Shown piece by piece: positions 8,253-15,441 of a stretch of 34,967 nucleotides of DNA. This DNA is from an uncultured Lachnospiraceae bacterium (lineage in GTDB: Bacteria > Bacillota > Clostridia > Lachnospirales > Lachnospiraceae), in contig CAJUMV010000040.1 of NCBI GenBank assembly GCA_910587715.1, forward strand, positions 1 through 34,967, read 5' to 3'. Below the pieces are notes generated by a model. It did no database searches and had not been told where the DNA came from. It saw only the letters and a list, made by a program, of their open reading frames with translations. The position numbers and the translations under genes are program-made. Numbering within the stretch: the first letter of the stretch is position 1; each line of letters begins with the position of its first letter.

Positions 8253-8480
8253 ATGCAGCAGGTAAATGTTAAATTCAATGATGTGAATCAGATCAGAAGG
8301 TTTGTGGATGTAATTGATAAGATTGATTCGTGCTTTAATCTGGGCGAGGGTCGGCGAGTCGTAGACGCCAAATCCATACTCGGCGTGATGGCGCTTGATT
8401 TCACCCGTCCGCTTCAGCTCACTTATGATTCGGATGATGAGGGGATTCGGGAGAAATTAACTCCTTTTATATATTGCTAA
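8253..8480 (+). CDS. HPr-like protein lacking the phospho-histidine
   Basis: 75-residue protein resembling the PTS phosphocarrier HPr. The C-terminal half has VVDAKSILGVMALD, matching the regulatory serine region of HPr (Ser41 here, equivalent to Ser46). The catalytic loop of HPr (GLHARPA) is absent: the corresponding stretch is NDVNQIRRF, with no histidine anywhere. It cannot therefore relay phosphate as true HPr does, and may be regulatory like Bacillus Crh. It has a perfect AAGGAGG site. It is apparently monocistronic and ends in a strong terminator. The partner protein is unknown. Confidence 0.7.
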   Translation: MQQVNVKFNDVNQIRRFVDVIDKIDSCFNLGEGRRVVDAKSILGVMALDFTRPLQLTYDSDDEGIREKLTPFIYC

Positions 8481-8481
8481 A

Positions 8482-8514
8482 GGTAGGGCAGGTCGTTCGC
8501 GCCTGCCCTTTTCT
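8482..8514 (+). terminator. Rho-independent terminator after the HPr-like gene
   Basis: GGGCAGG and CCTGCCC stem with a TTCG-containing loop, followed by TTTTCT. It also separates this gene from the convergent anti-sigma gene. Confidence 0.85.
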
Positions 8515-8535
8515 ATGTTACATGCTTCTGCCCGT

Positions 8536-9264
8536 TTAATCATTGCACTCATGCCCTTTTCCATGGTTATGTTTCTCTTCTCCCGTATTCCACTCCCCCT
8601 CATGGGCGCAGGCATCAATCTTATCCCTCATTTCTCCCATAGTCATACTGTGGCAGTCATCGATTGTAACGCTCCCGTCATATTTCAGAAGTTCCAGATA
8701 TGTCCTGTATTTCCCGAATGACATTTGATGCTGATGCGCTTCGTGCATACAGGAGGCATCGCTTGTATACGTTAGCGCGCCATGACTTTTAAGCAGCTCG
8801 CTGGCATTGAGTTCCTTTATCATTTTTTCCGCCTGATCTGAGACAACCGTAAAGACCAGTATGGAATCTTCTCTCAGAAATCCGAGACAACTCTCATCCT
8901 CTAGCAGCCTGCCAATCGCCTGCATATAAGGCAAATTTCTAAGCGGCACCCGCTCCGCAATGTCTCTGCCGCCATTATTAAAAGCTTCTGTGGACACAAC
9001 CCTCCCAAAACGGTTGACACTTAGCTCTATCGATGGATTTACATCAACACTGATATAGGAAACCGGCTGCCTGTATACAGAGTAACCCCCTATCCCTACC
9101 AGCAGCAATATGCTGACCGCTGCCAGCGCTAATCTTCGGACAACACCCAGCCTGGTTCTGGTGCGACAATCCCTTTTTTCCTGCTCATACAGATACTGTA
9201 AAGTATTCTGCTTCAGTTCTTCTGTTGCCCGTATATTTTTCATACTATCCCGAATCGGATTCAC
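8536..9264 (-). CDS. RsgI-like membrane anti-sigma factor
   Basis: 242-residue single-pass membrane protein encoded just after an ECF sigma gene. The N-terminal cytoplasmic part (about 1-40) would bind the sigma factor. One membrane helix follows (about 43-60, LALAAVSILLLVGIGG). The extracytoplasmic part starts with YISVDVNPSIELSVNRFGRV, the signature of RsgI-type anti-sigma proteins. The C-terminus is rich in His, Glu and Asp (HEGEWNTGEEKHNHGKGHE), a possible metal-binding tail. The GTG at 9264 overlaps the sigma stop as GTGA and has GGAGG 9 bases upstream. A GTG two codons earlier (9270) is the alternative, but its spacing is too tight. Confidence 0.75.
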   Translation of the reverse strand: MNPIRDSMKNIRATEELKQNTLQYLYEQEKRDCRTRTRLGVVRRLALAAVSILLLVGIGGYSVYRQPVSYISVDVNPSIELSVNRFGRVVSTEAFNNGGRDIAERVPLRNLPYMQAIGRLLEDESCLGFLREDSILVFTVVSDQAEKMIKELNASELLKSHGALTYTSDASCMHEAHQHQMSFGKYRTYLELLKYDGSVTIDDCHSMTMGEMRDKIDACAHEGEWNTGEEKHNHGKGHECND

Positions 9265-9740
9265 ACCCACTCACCTCCCAGCCTTTCCCGCAATAACTCC
9301 TTTGCTCTGGCAAGCCACGTATATATCGTGTTCTCTTTTCGACCTAATATTCCCGCAATCTCAACGGCGGAATATCCCTCATAATAATGCAGGTAAATGA
9401 CATTGCGATATTTTTCCGGGAGCTGAAGCACGACCTCAAGAATTTCTCCCGACCTGTCGTCTATCCCTTCTTTCTCCTCAGAAATCACTTCCAACGGTAC
9501 CCATTTCCGACGTGAAAAATATCTGAGCCAGTCTGTACAGGCGTTGATTGTTACTTTTGCAAACCATGCCTTTTCATGCTCATAGCTCTCAAAAGAGCCT
9601 TCATAAAGCATATATTTCATATAGACATTCTGGAATACATCTTCCGTATCGTCCCTGTTTTTCAAATGCACAAAACATATTCTCCGCACCATATCGGCAT
9701 ATGCTTCCATGGCAAAGTTTATTTCCTCGGCGCTTCTCAA
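9261..9740 (-). CDS. ECF-type RNA polymerase sigma factor
   Basis: 159-residue sigma-70 family protein with region 2 (FVHLKNRDDTEDVFQNVYMKY) and region 4 (LPEKYRNVIYLHYYEGYSAV, then a helix-turn-helix AGILGRKENTIYTWLARAKE). The order and size are typical of extracytoplasmic-function sigma factors. The start is TTG at 9740, with AGGAG 7 bases upstream. An internal ATG at MEAYADMV is less likely because it would remove part of region 2. It overlaps the anti-sigma gene by 4 bases, which keeps the two proteins in balance. Confidence 0.88.
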   Translation of the reverse strand: MRSAEEINFAMEAYADMVRRICFVHLKNRDDTEDVFQNVYMKYMLYEGSFESYEHEKAWFAKVTINACTDWLRYFSRRKWVPLEVISEEKEGIDDRSGEILEVVLQLPEKYRNVIYLHYYEGYSAVEIAGILGRKENTIYTWLARAKELLRERLGGEWV

Positions 9741-9810
9741 AACCGTTCTCCTTTTTTTCCACCATGAGCGAACAGGGAAGATTCTTCTTCCTCTTTATGG
9801 GCTGCACATA

Positions 9811-9842
9811 AAGAAACCCCGCTGTCTGGTAGCGGGGCTTTA
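9811..9842 (-). terminator. Terminator after the His-rich protein gene
   Basis: AACCCCGCT and AGCGGGGCT around GTCTGGT. Read on the minus strand it is followed by TTTCTTT. It lies 13 bases after the stop codon of the His-rich protein gene and isolates it from the sigma operon downstream. Confidence 0.8.
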
Positions 9843-9854
9843 CGTTTTTCTCAC

Positions 9855-10175
9855 TTAATGATGTCTGGAATGATGACCCGATCCGTCATGATGACTGGAA
9901 CCACTGTCATGATGAGTGCTTTCCTCATGATGGGAATTGTTATCATGATTATAACCGTCATCATGATAACCGTCGTCATGATAACCATTATCATAATTTC
10001 CCTCTGTGTACGCCCCGTCATAACTGCCGCCGCACCATATCATTATCCCGCTCTCATAGTCATAATAGTAGCAGCCATACCCAGCCTCTTCCGCCGAAGC
10101 CGTCATCACCGTACTGCCAGCTATAAGTGTCGCCATTGCCGCCGTTACAACCGTTTTTGCTAATTTTCTTTTCAT
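9855..10175 (-). CDS. Secreted His/Asp/Gly/Tyr-rich repeat protein
   Basis: 106-residue protein with a clear signal peptide: basic MKRKLAK, a hydrophobic core and cleavage after TASA near residue 28. The mature part is low-complexity: short GYHDD repeats (GYHDDGYHDDGYNHDNN), then clusters of His pairs to the end (ESTHHDSGSSHHDGSGHH). Two Cys occur early in the mature chain. His-rich secreted repeats of this kind commonly bind zinc, nickel or copper, but no catalytic domain is visible and I do not recognise the family. It lies upstream of an ECF sigma operon on the same strand but is separated from it by a terminator. Confidence 0.75.
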   Translation of the reverse strand: MKRKLAKTVVTAAMATLIAGSTVMTASAEEAGYGCYYYDYESGIMIWCGGSYDGAYTEGNYDNGYHDDGYHDDGYNHDNNSHHEESTHHDSGSSHHDGSGHHSRHH

Positions 10176-10264
10176 TTTCCTGCCTCCATTTCTTTACCTT
10201 ATATTCAAGTGTTCTATAAGTAATACGTCTGACAGGATAAAATCCTTTCAATTATTTTAAAAAT

Positions 10265-11053
10265 TTATTTGTACCCGTTGCTCACGAGCCACTCTACAGA
10301 ATGCCGCAGCGCTTCTATCGTCTTTGTCTCCACCACGCACCGACAGCCGTTCGTCTCTGCCAGCCCGAGCCGCTGCGCCAAATCAATCTCCCCGAAACCA
10401 AGCGTCTGATGATTTGCGGTCCCCTTCGCGTCATGAATATGAAAATGATACAGCCTGTCCCTGCGCCCCATAAGAAACGCTTCATCCACATTGCCGCAGG
10501 CATGGGAATGCCCGATATCCCAGGTCAGCGCAAACATCTCACTCTCTAATAAATAATCGATTGCTTCCCTCTCAAAATCCTGATAGCCGTCGGTATTTTC
10601 GATACATACCTTTACACCGGAATCCCCCGCCGTTTTCTCACACATTTCCCGAAATCCATGTATTGCCGCCATATACGGCTCCCGGTATTCCCCAAAAAGC
10701 CGCACTTTTCTGTCCGGCAGCGTGACATAAATACCGTGATTCATATGCATATTTAAAAGCGGCGCGCCGATTTCTTCCGCCACCTTAAGCGCCCGCTCTG
10801 TCGTCTTCATGTACGCATCCGCCACCAGCGGGTTAAAGTCGCAGACATTCAGGTTTTCGTCCAGATGAATGGTAAAATAAATCCCATTTTCCCGCGCCAG
10901 CTTTTTCAGTCTCTCCGTCTCTTCCAGCTGTGGAATCTGGTACATCGGGAAATTCATATTCAGTTCTACAAATTGCAGACCCAGCTCCTCACAGAGAGCC
11001 ACATTTTCTTCCAGATTTTTGTTTTCAATTAATGTCGGCATTCCGAATTCCAT
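10265..11053 (-). CDS. Sugar phosphate isomerase/epimerase-like TIM barrel
   Basis: 262-residue protein of the xylose isomerase-like TIM barrel superfamily. Metal-binding positions are visible at strand ends: CIENTDG, TWDIGHSHACG, YHFHIHDAKG and VVETK. Each holds the Glu, Asp or His expected for the divalent metal site. These proteins isomerise or epimerise sugars or sugar acids; some members are endonucleases instead. GGGAGGA lies 9 bases upstream of the ATG. It is monocistronic here, with no sugar transporter or kinase beside it, so the substrate cannot be named. Confidence 0.8.
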   Translation of the reverse strand: MEFGMPTLIENKNLEENVALCEELGLQFVELNMNFPMYQIPQLEETERLKKLARENGIYFTIHLDENLNVCDFNPLVADAYMKTTERALKVAEEIGAPLLNMHMNHGIYVTLPDRKVRLFGEYREPYMAAIHGFREMCEKTAGDSGVKVCIENTDGYQDFEREAIDYLLESEMFALTWDIGHSHACGNVDEAFLMGRRDRLYHFHIHDAKGTANHQTLGFGEIDLAQRLGLAETNGCRCVVETKTIEALRHSVEWLVSNGYK

Positions 11054-11174
11054 ATCATTTTCCTCCCTGCAATTAAAATCTATTGCTTTTCCCTTCCACT
11101 ACTATATATTCTACGGCGCAAACTGCCTTACCGCAAGTTTATATTCTCTTTATAAACAGTTTATTTTTCCTTTA

Positions 11175-11203
11175 TTGCTTTTCTGTTCTATCAGTTGTAT
11201 AAC
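11175..11203 (+). promoter_or_regulatory. Probable promoter of hsp20
   Basis: TTGCTT (11175-11180), 17-base spacer, TATAAC (11198-11203). It gives a leader of about 145 bases. No CIRCE element (TTAGCACTC-N9-GAGTGCTAA) is visible in the 301-base gap. Confidence 0.5.
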
Positions 11204-11238
11204 ATATATAAACGAAGAAACAACTACCGGTTATGAAT

Positions 11239-11315
11239 CGAATTTCTCAATTCGGTCATACTGATAGCAAATCAAGTGCCTATGGCACTTGATTCAGAGA
11301 ATGCTTCGCATTCTC
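11239..11315 (+). repeat. Three consecutive hairpins in the hsp20 leader
   Basis: CGAATT-TCTC-AATTCG (11239-11254), ATCAAGTGCC-TAT-GGCACTTGAT (11271-11293) and GAGAATGC-TTC-GCATTCTC (11297-11315). All stems are perfect. They lie 40-115 bases upstream of the hsp20 start and would be in the 5' UTR. Confidence 0.6.
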
Positions 11316-11354
11316 CCGATATTTTCATAACAACATAAAGAAGGAGTGATTTCT

Positions 11355-11807
11355 ATGTTAAGACCTGCATTATTCAACAACCGTAGTTACAAACCCGCAT
11401 TCTATGAAGATCCCTTTGACAGGATGTTCGACGATGCCTTTAAAAATTTCTGGGGAGGCAACGAGCTCGCCACCTTTGATGCCTTTAAAACCGATGTAAT
11501 TGACCAGGGCGACAGCTACCTTTTACAGGCGGAGCTGCCGGGCTTCGACAAGTCGGACATTAATATTGACTTAAAGGATAACCTGCTGACCATCTCCGCT
11601 TCCCACAAGGAAGAGAAGAACGAAGACGACAAGGACAAATACATCCGCAGAGAACGGTATTACAGTTCCTATTCCCGGAGCTTCCGCGTAAACGACGTAG
11701 AGCCGGGTGACATCGACGCCTCCTACAATAACGGCATACTGGAAGTGAAATTCCCCAAGAAAGAAATTGCCGCCAAGGAAGAAGTGAAGAGAATCGAAGT
11801 GAAGTAA
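11355..11807 (+). CDS. Hsp20 / alpha-crystallin small heat-shock protein
   Basis: 150-residue ATP-independent holdase chaperone. After a variable N-terminus (PFDRMFDDAFKNFWGG), the alpha-crystallin domain (about 45-140) includes QAELPGFDKSDINIDLKDN and the closing GILEVKFPKKE. A terminal IEV resembles the I-x-I/V motif used in oligomerisation. The ATG at 11355 has AAGGAG 9 bases upstream. The GTG at 11346 overlaps that site and is rejected. The gene stands alone, with its own promoter, a structured leader and a downstream hairpin. It is one of few plus-strand genes here. Confidence 0.93.
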   Translation: MLRPALFNNRSYKPAFYEDPFDRMFDDAFKNFWGGNELATFDAFKTDVIDQGDSYLLQAELPGFDKSDINIDLKDNLLTISASHKEEKNEDDKDKYIRRERYYSSYSRSFRVNDVEPGDIDASYNNGILEVKFPKKEIAAKEEVKRIEVK

Positions 11808-11828
11808 TTTAATAACCTTTCCCCTCAT

Positions 11829-11874
11829 GAGAAAACGGCATAGCGGTGTTTCATATCCGTCCTGCCGTTTTCTC
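11829..11874 (+). terminator. 12-bp perfect hairpin after hsp20
   Basis: GAGAAAACGGCA and TGCCGTTTTCTC are separated by 22 bases. It lies between the convergent hsp20 and vWA genes and can act in both directions, although the T-runs are short. Confidence 0.6.
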
Positions 11875-11934
11875 GCAAATCTGCATGTAACGATTTCCTG
11901 CGTTCATAACTCCAACTGTCCGGTTTCCTTACCT

Positions 11935-13806
11935 TTACCGCACTTCTTCCACCAATTCCAAAAATTCCATTTTATAAGTATCTTTTAAATCCAGTTTTTT
12001 GACGGTTTTTATCACGCGCTCCACGGACGCATCCTCCGGATACCCGCTGTGAGATGCAAGCAGACCGAACTCCGCCACCGCCGCCGCGAACTGGAAATCC
12101 TCCGTAGGATTATGCCGGTAACATTCATACCCGATCGGATATTCCAAAAGCTCACTCTTGCTCCCGGCAGGCTTTTTATAGCGGATGCTGACCGTCAGCC
12201 ACTCTTTGGATGCATTTGCGTCGTACGTTCTCTCTGTTTCTGCCAGCCTCTTTCTATACTCGCTGCCATATCGCAGATCTTCGATTTCACCCTTAGTCAT
12301 ATTGTGGTTCAGTGGCTCCTGCAGTACAATCTCATAGAGCGCCGTCACGCTGTGCCCGGCTCCGATTTCACCGCCGTCCTTTGTATCGTCATGAAAGTCC
12401 TTTCTGTCCAAAACCCTGTTATCATACCCCAGGAGACGATACGCCTCCACCAATTCCGGATTAAACTCTATCTGCAGCTTCACATCCTTGCAGACCGTAA
12501 GAAGCGTAGCCGTCATCTCCTCCGAAAGCACTTTCTTTGCCTCCTGCATACAATCTATGTAGGCATAATTGCCATTTCCTTTATCCGCCAGTGTCTCCAT
12601 TTTGTTGTCTTTGATATTTTCCGTCCCAAAGCCCAGCACTGACAGGAAAATCCCAGATTCTTTTTTCTCGGAAATTAGCTCCTCCAATTCCTCTTCGGTG
12701 GTCATACCGATATTTAAATCACCGTCTGTCGCCAGAATAATGCGGTTGTTTCCGCCCTTGATAAAGTTCTCCTCCGCCAACGCGTAAGCCGTCTCAATGC
12801 CCCTGCTGCCCCAGGTGCCGCCGCCAGCCACCAGACTGTTAAGCGCTTTCTTTATTTTTCGCTTCTCATTCCCGCCTGCTCCCTGTAATACCACGGTATC
12901 TTCCGAAGCATAGGTCACAATGGAGATTCTGTCCTTTGCAGTCAGCTCATCCGTGAGCAGTCCAAAGGCTTCCTGCAAAAGCGGCAGTTTGTCGGGCTCC
13001 CCCATAGAGCCGGACACGTCCAGCAGAAACACCAGATTGGATGCCGGTGCCTGCTCATAACTGATATCCTCCGTCTTCAGACCGACCATCAGAAGCTCGG
13101 CATCTTCATTCCACGGGCAGCGACTAATCTGGGTCGTCACCCCGAAAGGATCCTGTCCTGTCGGTCCCTCATAGTCATAAGAAAAATAATTGACCATCTC
13201 CTCTATTCTGGCTGCTCCCTCCGGCAGACTTTCCAGATCATAGCCCTCGCGAATCAGACGGCGCAGATTGCTGTAGGACGCTGTATCCACATCCGCGGAA
13301 AACGTAGACAGCGGCTGCTCCATCACGGAAAAGAAACCCTGCTCCTCCCACTTGCTGTACTCCTCCTGATTTCCTTTCTGGTCAATTTCCTCGTCAAATT
13401 CATAACAGGAACCCAGATAACCGTTCGGAGTGTTTCCCTTTGCGTACAAATCTTCGTCCAACTCCTCTACGATTCCAGCAGACTCCTTCTTCCATTCGTC
13501 TGCCGCACCGCTTCTGTTATAGCTGTTCTGCGGCGTCCTTGCCGTGTCTGCATAGTTTTCCGCCTCCGCTGCCGGCGTGCTCCCAGCGTCTGCAGCGGGG
13601 CTTTCCGACATATCTGTCATTTCTGATAAACCGTCACTCGACGCCTCTCCCTCAGCTGCCCCGGATTCCATTTCCGGCGCCTCAGCCGTCCATGATGCCT
13701 CATCCGCCCCCGCCGGTGCGGACGTGTCCGCCTTACCGCCGCATCCTGTAAGCAGAAAAACGCCTGCCATGCCCAATGCTATCATTTTTTTCAAATTCTT
13801 TTTCAT
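11935..13806 (-). CDS. von Willebrand factor A domain lipoprotein
   Basis: 623-residue secreted lipoprotein with lipobox LLTGC (Cys22). A disordered Ala/Ser/Glu-rich linker runs to about residue 110. A conserved region (PLSTFSADVDTASYSNLRRL, RIEEMVNYFSYDY) precedes the vWA domain, as in YfbK-like proteins. The metal-ion-dependent adhesion site is intact: DVSGS (Asp263, Ser265, Ser267) and a later TDGD. A C-terminal YfbK-type domain follows. The start at 13806 has GGAGGAG upstream; the frame is open to 14067 but that part crosses a terminator. It follows the ECF sigma/anti-sigma pair and may be its target or sensor. The ligand is unknown. Confidence 0.85.
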   Translation of the reverse strand: MKKNLKKMIALGMAGVFLLTGCGGKADTSAPAGADEASWTAEAPEMESGAAEGEASSDGLSEMTDMSESPAADAGSTPAAEAENYADTARTPQNSYNRSGAADEWKKESAGIVEELDEDLYAKGNTPNGYLGSCYEFDEEIDQKGNQEEYSKWEEQGFFSVMEQPLSTFSADVDTASYSNLRRLIREGYDLESLPEGAARIEEMVNYFSYDYEGPTGQDPFGVTTQISRCPWNEDAELLMVGLKTEDISYEQAPASNLVFLLDVSGSMGEPDKLPLLQEAFGLLTDELTAKDRISIVTYASEDTVVLQGAGGNEKRKIKKALNSLVAGGGTWGSRGIETAYALAEENFIKGGNNRIILATDGDLNIGMTTEEELEELISEKKESGIFLSVLGFGTENIKDNKMETLADKGNGNYAYIDCMQEAKKVLSEEMTATLLTVCKDVKLQIEFNPELVEAYRLLGYDNRVLDRKDFHDDTKDGGEIGAGHSVTALYEIVLQEPLNHNMTKGEIEDLRYGSEYRKRLAETERTYDANASKEWLTVSIRYKKPAGSKSELLEYPIGYECYRHNPTEDFQFAAAVAEFGLLASHSGYPEDASVERVIKTVKKLDLKDTYKMEFLELVEEVR

Positions 13807-13908
13807 ACCTTTCTCCTCCGTTCCGGGCAGCCTGACCACCCTGTTCCTCCCCGGACGCTGTTTTGCGCCCTTCTGTATGGAATACCTCTTATGGAAGAAA
13901 AAGGTTGC

Positions 13909-13945
13909 AAAAAAATGAGGACAAAGAAAAATTTTCTCTGCCCTC
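13909..13945 (-). terminator. Terminator between anti-sigma and vWA genes
   Basis: On the minus strand GAGGGCAGAG and CTTTGTCCTC pair with two G-T wobbles and are followed by ATTTTTTT. It would limit read-through from the sigma operon into the lipoprotein gene, so the latter may be expressed less or separately. Confidence 0.75.
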
Positions 13946-13952
13946 TTAACAA

Positions 13953-14786
13953 TCATTCCTGTTCCGCCAGCTTCCGATACCCCATCTCCAAAAATGTTTC
14001 CAAATCCTCCGCCTCCCCGCGGATCACATACTTGTTTCCATCTTTGGTCTCTACATAGGCAGCCCATCCGTCTCCTTCTTCGGTCACCTGAAAAACTTCT
14101 CCTTCAAAGGTATGGGCTTTTGTATCGGGACGTCTGCAGAAGTCTGGCTCGTTTACCACTTTTTCTATGGTCATATCTTCCACCGCCGCACCACCGCTCT
14201 GCGCTCCATTATCTGCGGGTGCTGCGGTACGACTTTCCTCTGCATTGTCGAGTTTCCTCTGGGACTCATCCCTCGCCGCTTCTTTCGACTCCGACTTATC
14301 GGAAGGCGCTTCCGCCGCCGGAGCAAACATATCTTCCGCTTCCGCCACAGCTGCAGGCGTTTCTGCCACAGCTGCCTCGGCTTCCGCCATTTCATCCGTA
14401 AACGCTTCCTCGGCAATCTCCACTGCCCCTTCCGAGTCCATAGCCGCTCCTGCTGCCATTCCTCCGTCTAAGTCCCCTCCGTCGGACATATCCGTTGTCG
14501 CCGATTCCATCGCCATATCGTTCGCAGGCGCTCCACTCATGGACATATCCCCGGACTTAAGTCCCTTCATCATCATGGATACAGACATCAGGATAAGCAG
14601 CGCTGCCGCCGCTGTCAACGGATACGCCCATTTGCGGACATTTATGCCCTTCGCAGATTTCTGTCGAATCCGCATCTCTTCTTCTCGCATCGCCGCCTTA
14701 GTCCTCGCAATCAGCTCTGCGGGCGCATGTATCTGTTCTGTTTCATTATTGTACTGTTCTTTATATTGATATTGATCCATTGTCAT
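13953..14786 (-). CDS. Single-pass membrane protein, probable anti-sigma factor
   Basis: 277-residue protein encoded 47 bases after an ECF sigma gene. The N-terminal cytoplasmic part (IHAPAELIARTKAAMREEE) resembles the short sigma-binding helix of many clostridial anti-sigma proteins. One membrane helix is at about 54-73. A long Ala/Glu/Met/Ser low-complexity linker (75-200) reaches a small C-terminal domain containing TFEGEVFQVTEEGDGWAAYV. No zinc-binding HxxxCxxC motif is present. The start is ATG 14786 with GAGG 10 bases upstream; ATG 14780 is the alternative. The role is inferred mainly from position and topology. Confidence 0.65.
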   Translation of the reverse strand: MTMDQYQYKEQYNNETEQIHAPAELIARTKAAMREEEMRIRQKSAKGINVRKWAYPLTAAAALLILMSVSMMMKGLKSGDMSMSGAPANDMAMESATTDMSDGGDLDGGMAAGAAMDSEGAVEIAEEAFTDEMAEAEAAVAETPAAVAEAEDMFAPAAEAPSDKSESKEAARDESQRKLDNAEESRTAAPADNGAQSGGAAVEDMTIEKVVNEPDFCRRPDTKAHTFEGEVFQVTEEGDGWAAYVETKDGNKYVIRGEAEDLETFLEMGYRKLAEQE

Positions 14787-14833
14787 CTATGAATTTCCTC
14801 TTATATTGATAAACCGTTTCCCTGTCCCGTCTC

Positions 14834-15325
14834 CTACCCCGAATCCTCCAGCATTTCCTTTAGCATCTCTCGCGCCCGGTGCAGCTGCGATTTGACGGTG
14901 CCCTCCTTCTGTCCGGTCTGCTCGGCAATCTCCGCTACGGAAAGCTCCTCATAATAAAACAGATGCACTGCCAGCCGATATTTAGGCGGGAGCTTTAACA
15001 CCGCTCCTCTTACGGGATGTTCCTCCGGCGGCTCGTAGGCTTCTTCTCCTTTCAGCTGCGTCTCGTCCTCCATATAATCCACATTTTTGTTCCAGTACAA
15101 ATCAAAATGTTTTTTCGCACAGTTAATCGTCACCCGAATCAACCATGCTTTCACATGCTCCCATGACTCCAGCTTTTCCACATTGCTGACCAGACGGACA
15201 AAAACCTCTTGAAAGAGGTCGTCCGCATCGGTTTTGTTTTTCATCTGCGACAGCGCCAGACGATACACCATATCCGCGTAACGGTCTATGGCGGCTTCTG
15301 CCGTTATCTGTTCTTCTTTTGTCAT
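14834..15325 (-). CDS. ECF-type RNA polymerase sigma factor
   Basis: 163-residue sigma factor. Region 2 is seen in YADMVYRLALSQMKNKTDADDLFQEVFVRL, quoted here only as a landmark: its core is DADDLFQEVF. Region 4 contains LPPKYRLAVHLFYYEELSV and the helix-turn-helix IAEQTGQKEGTVKSQLHRAR. The ATG at 15325 has AGAGG 6 bases upstream and begins MTKEEQITAE; the longer frame to 15367 adds a Cys/Arg-rich stretch without a good site. It heads an operon with the membrane protein and vWA lipoprotein, a layout typical of cell-envelope stress responses. It is the second ECF system within 6 kb. Confidence 0.9.
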   Translation of the reverse strand: MTKEEQITAEAAIDRYADMVYRLALSQMKNKTDADDLFQEVFVRLVSNVEKLESWEHVKAWLIRVTINCAKKHFDLYWNKNVDYMEDETQLKGEEAYEPPEEHPVRGAVLKLPPKYRLAVHLFYYEELSVAEIAEQTGQKEGTVKSQLHRAREMLKEMLEDSG

Positions 15326-15441
15326 ATATGACCTCTTTGCATATGCCCGCCTGCACAGAACAGACAAGGTTCTCTATCCTTAATACCTTTCACCTGTTAT
15401 ATTGGTTCCATTTTTACTTTATAATATTGCGTTTTCTATTT

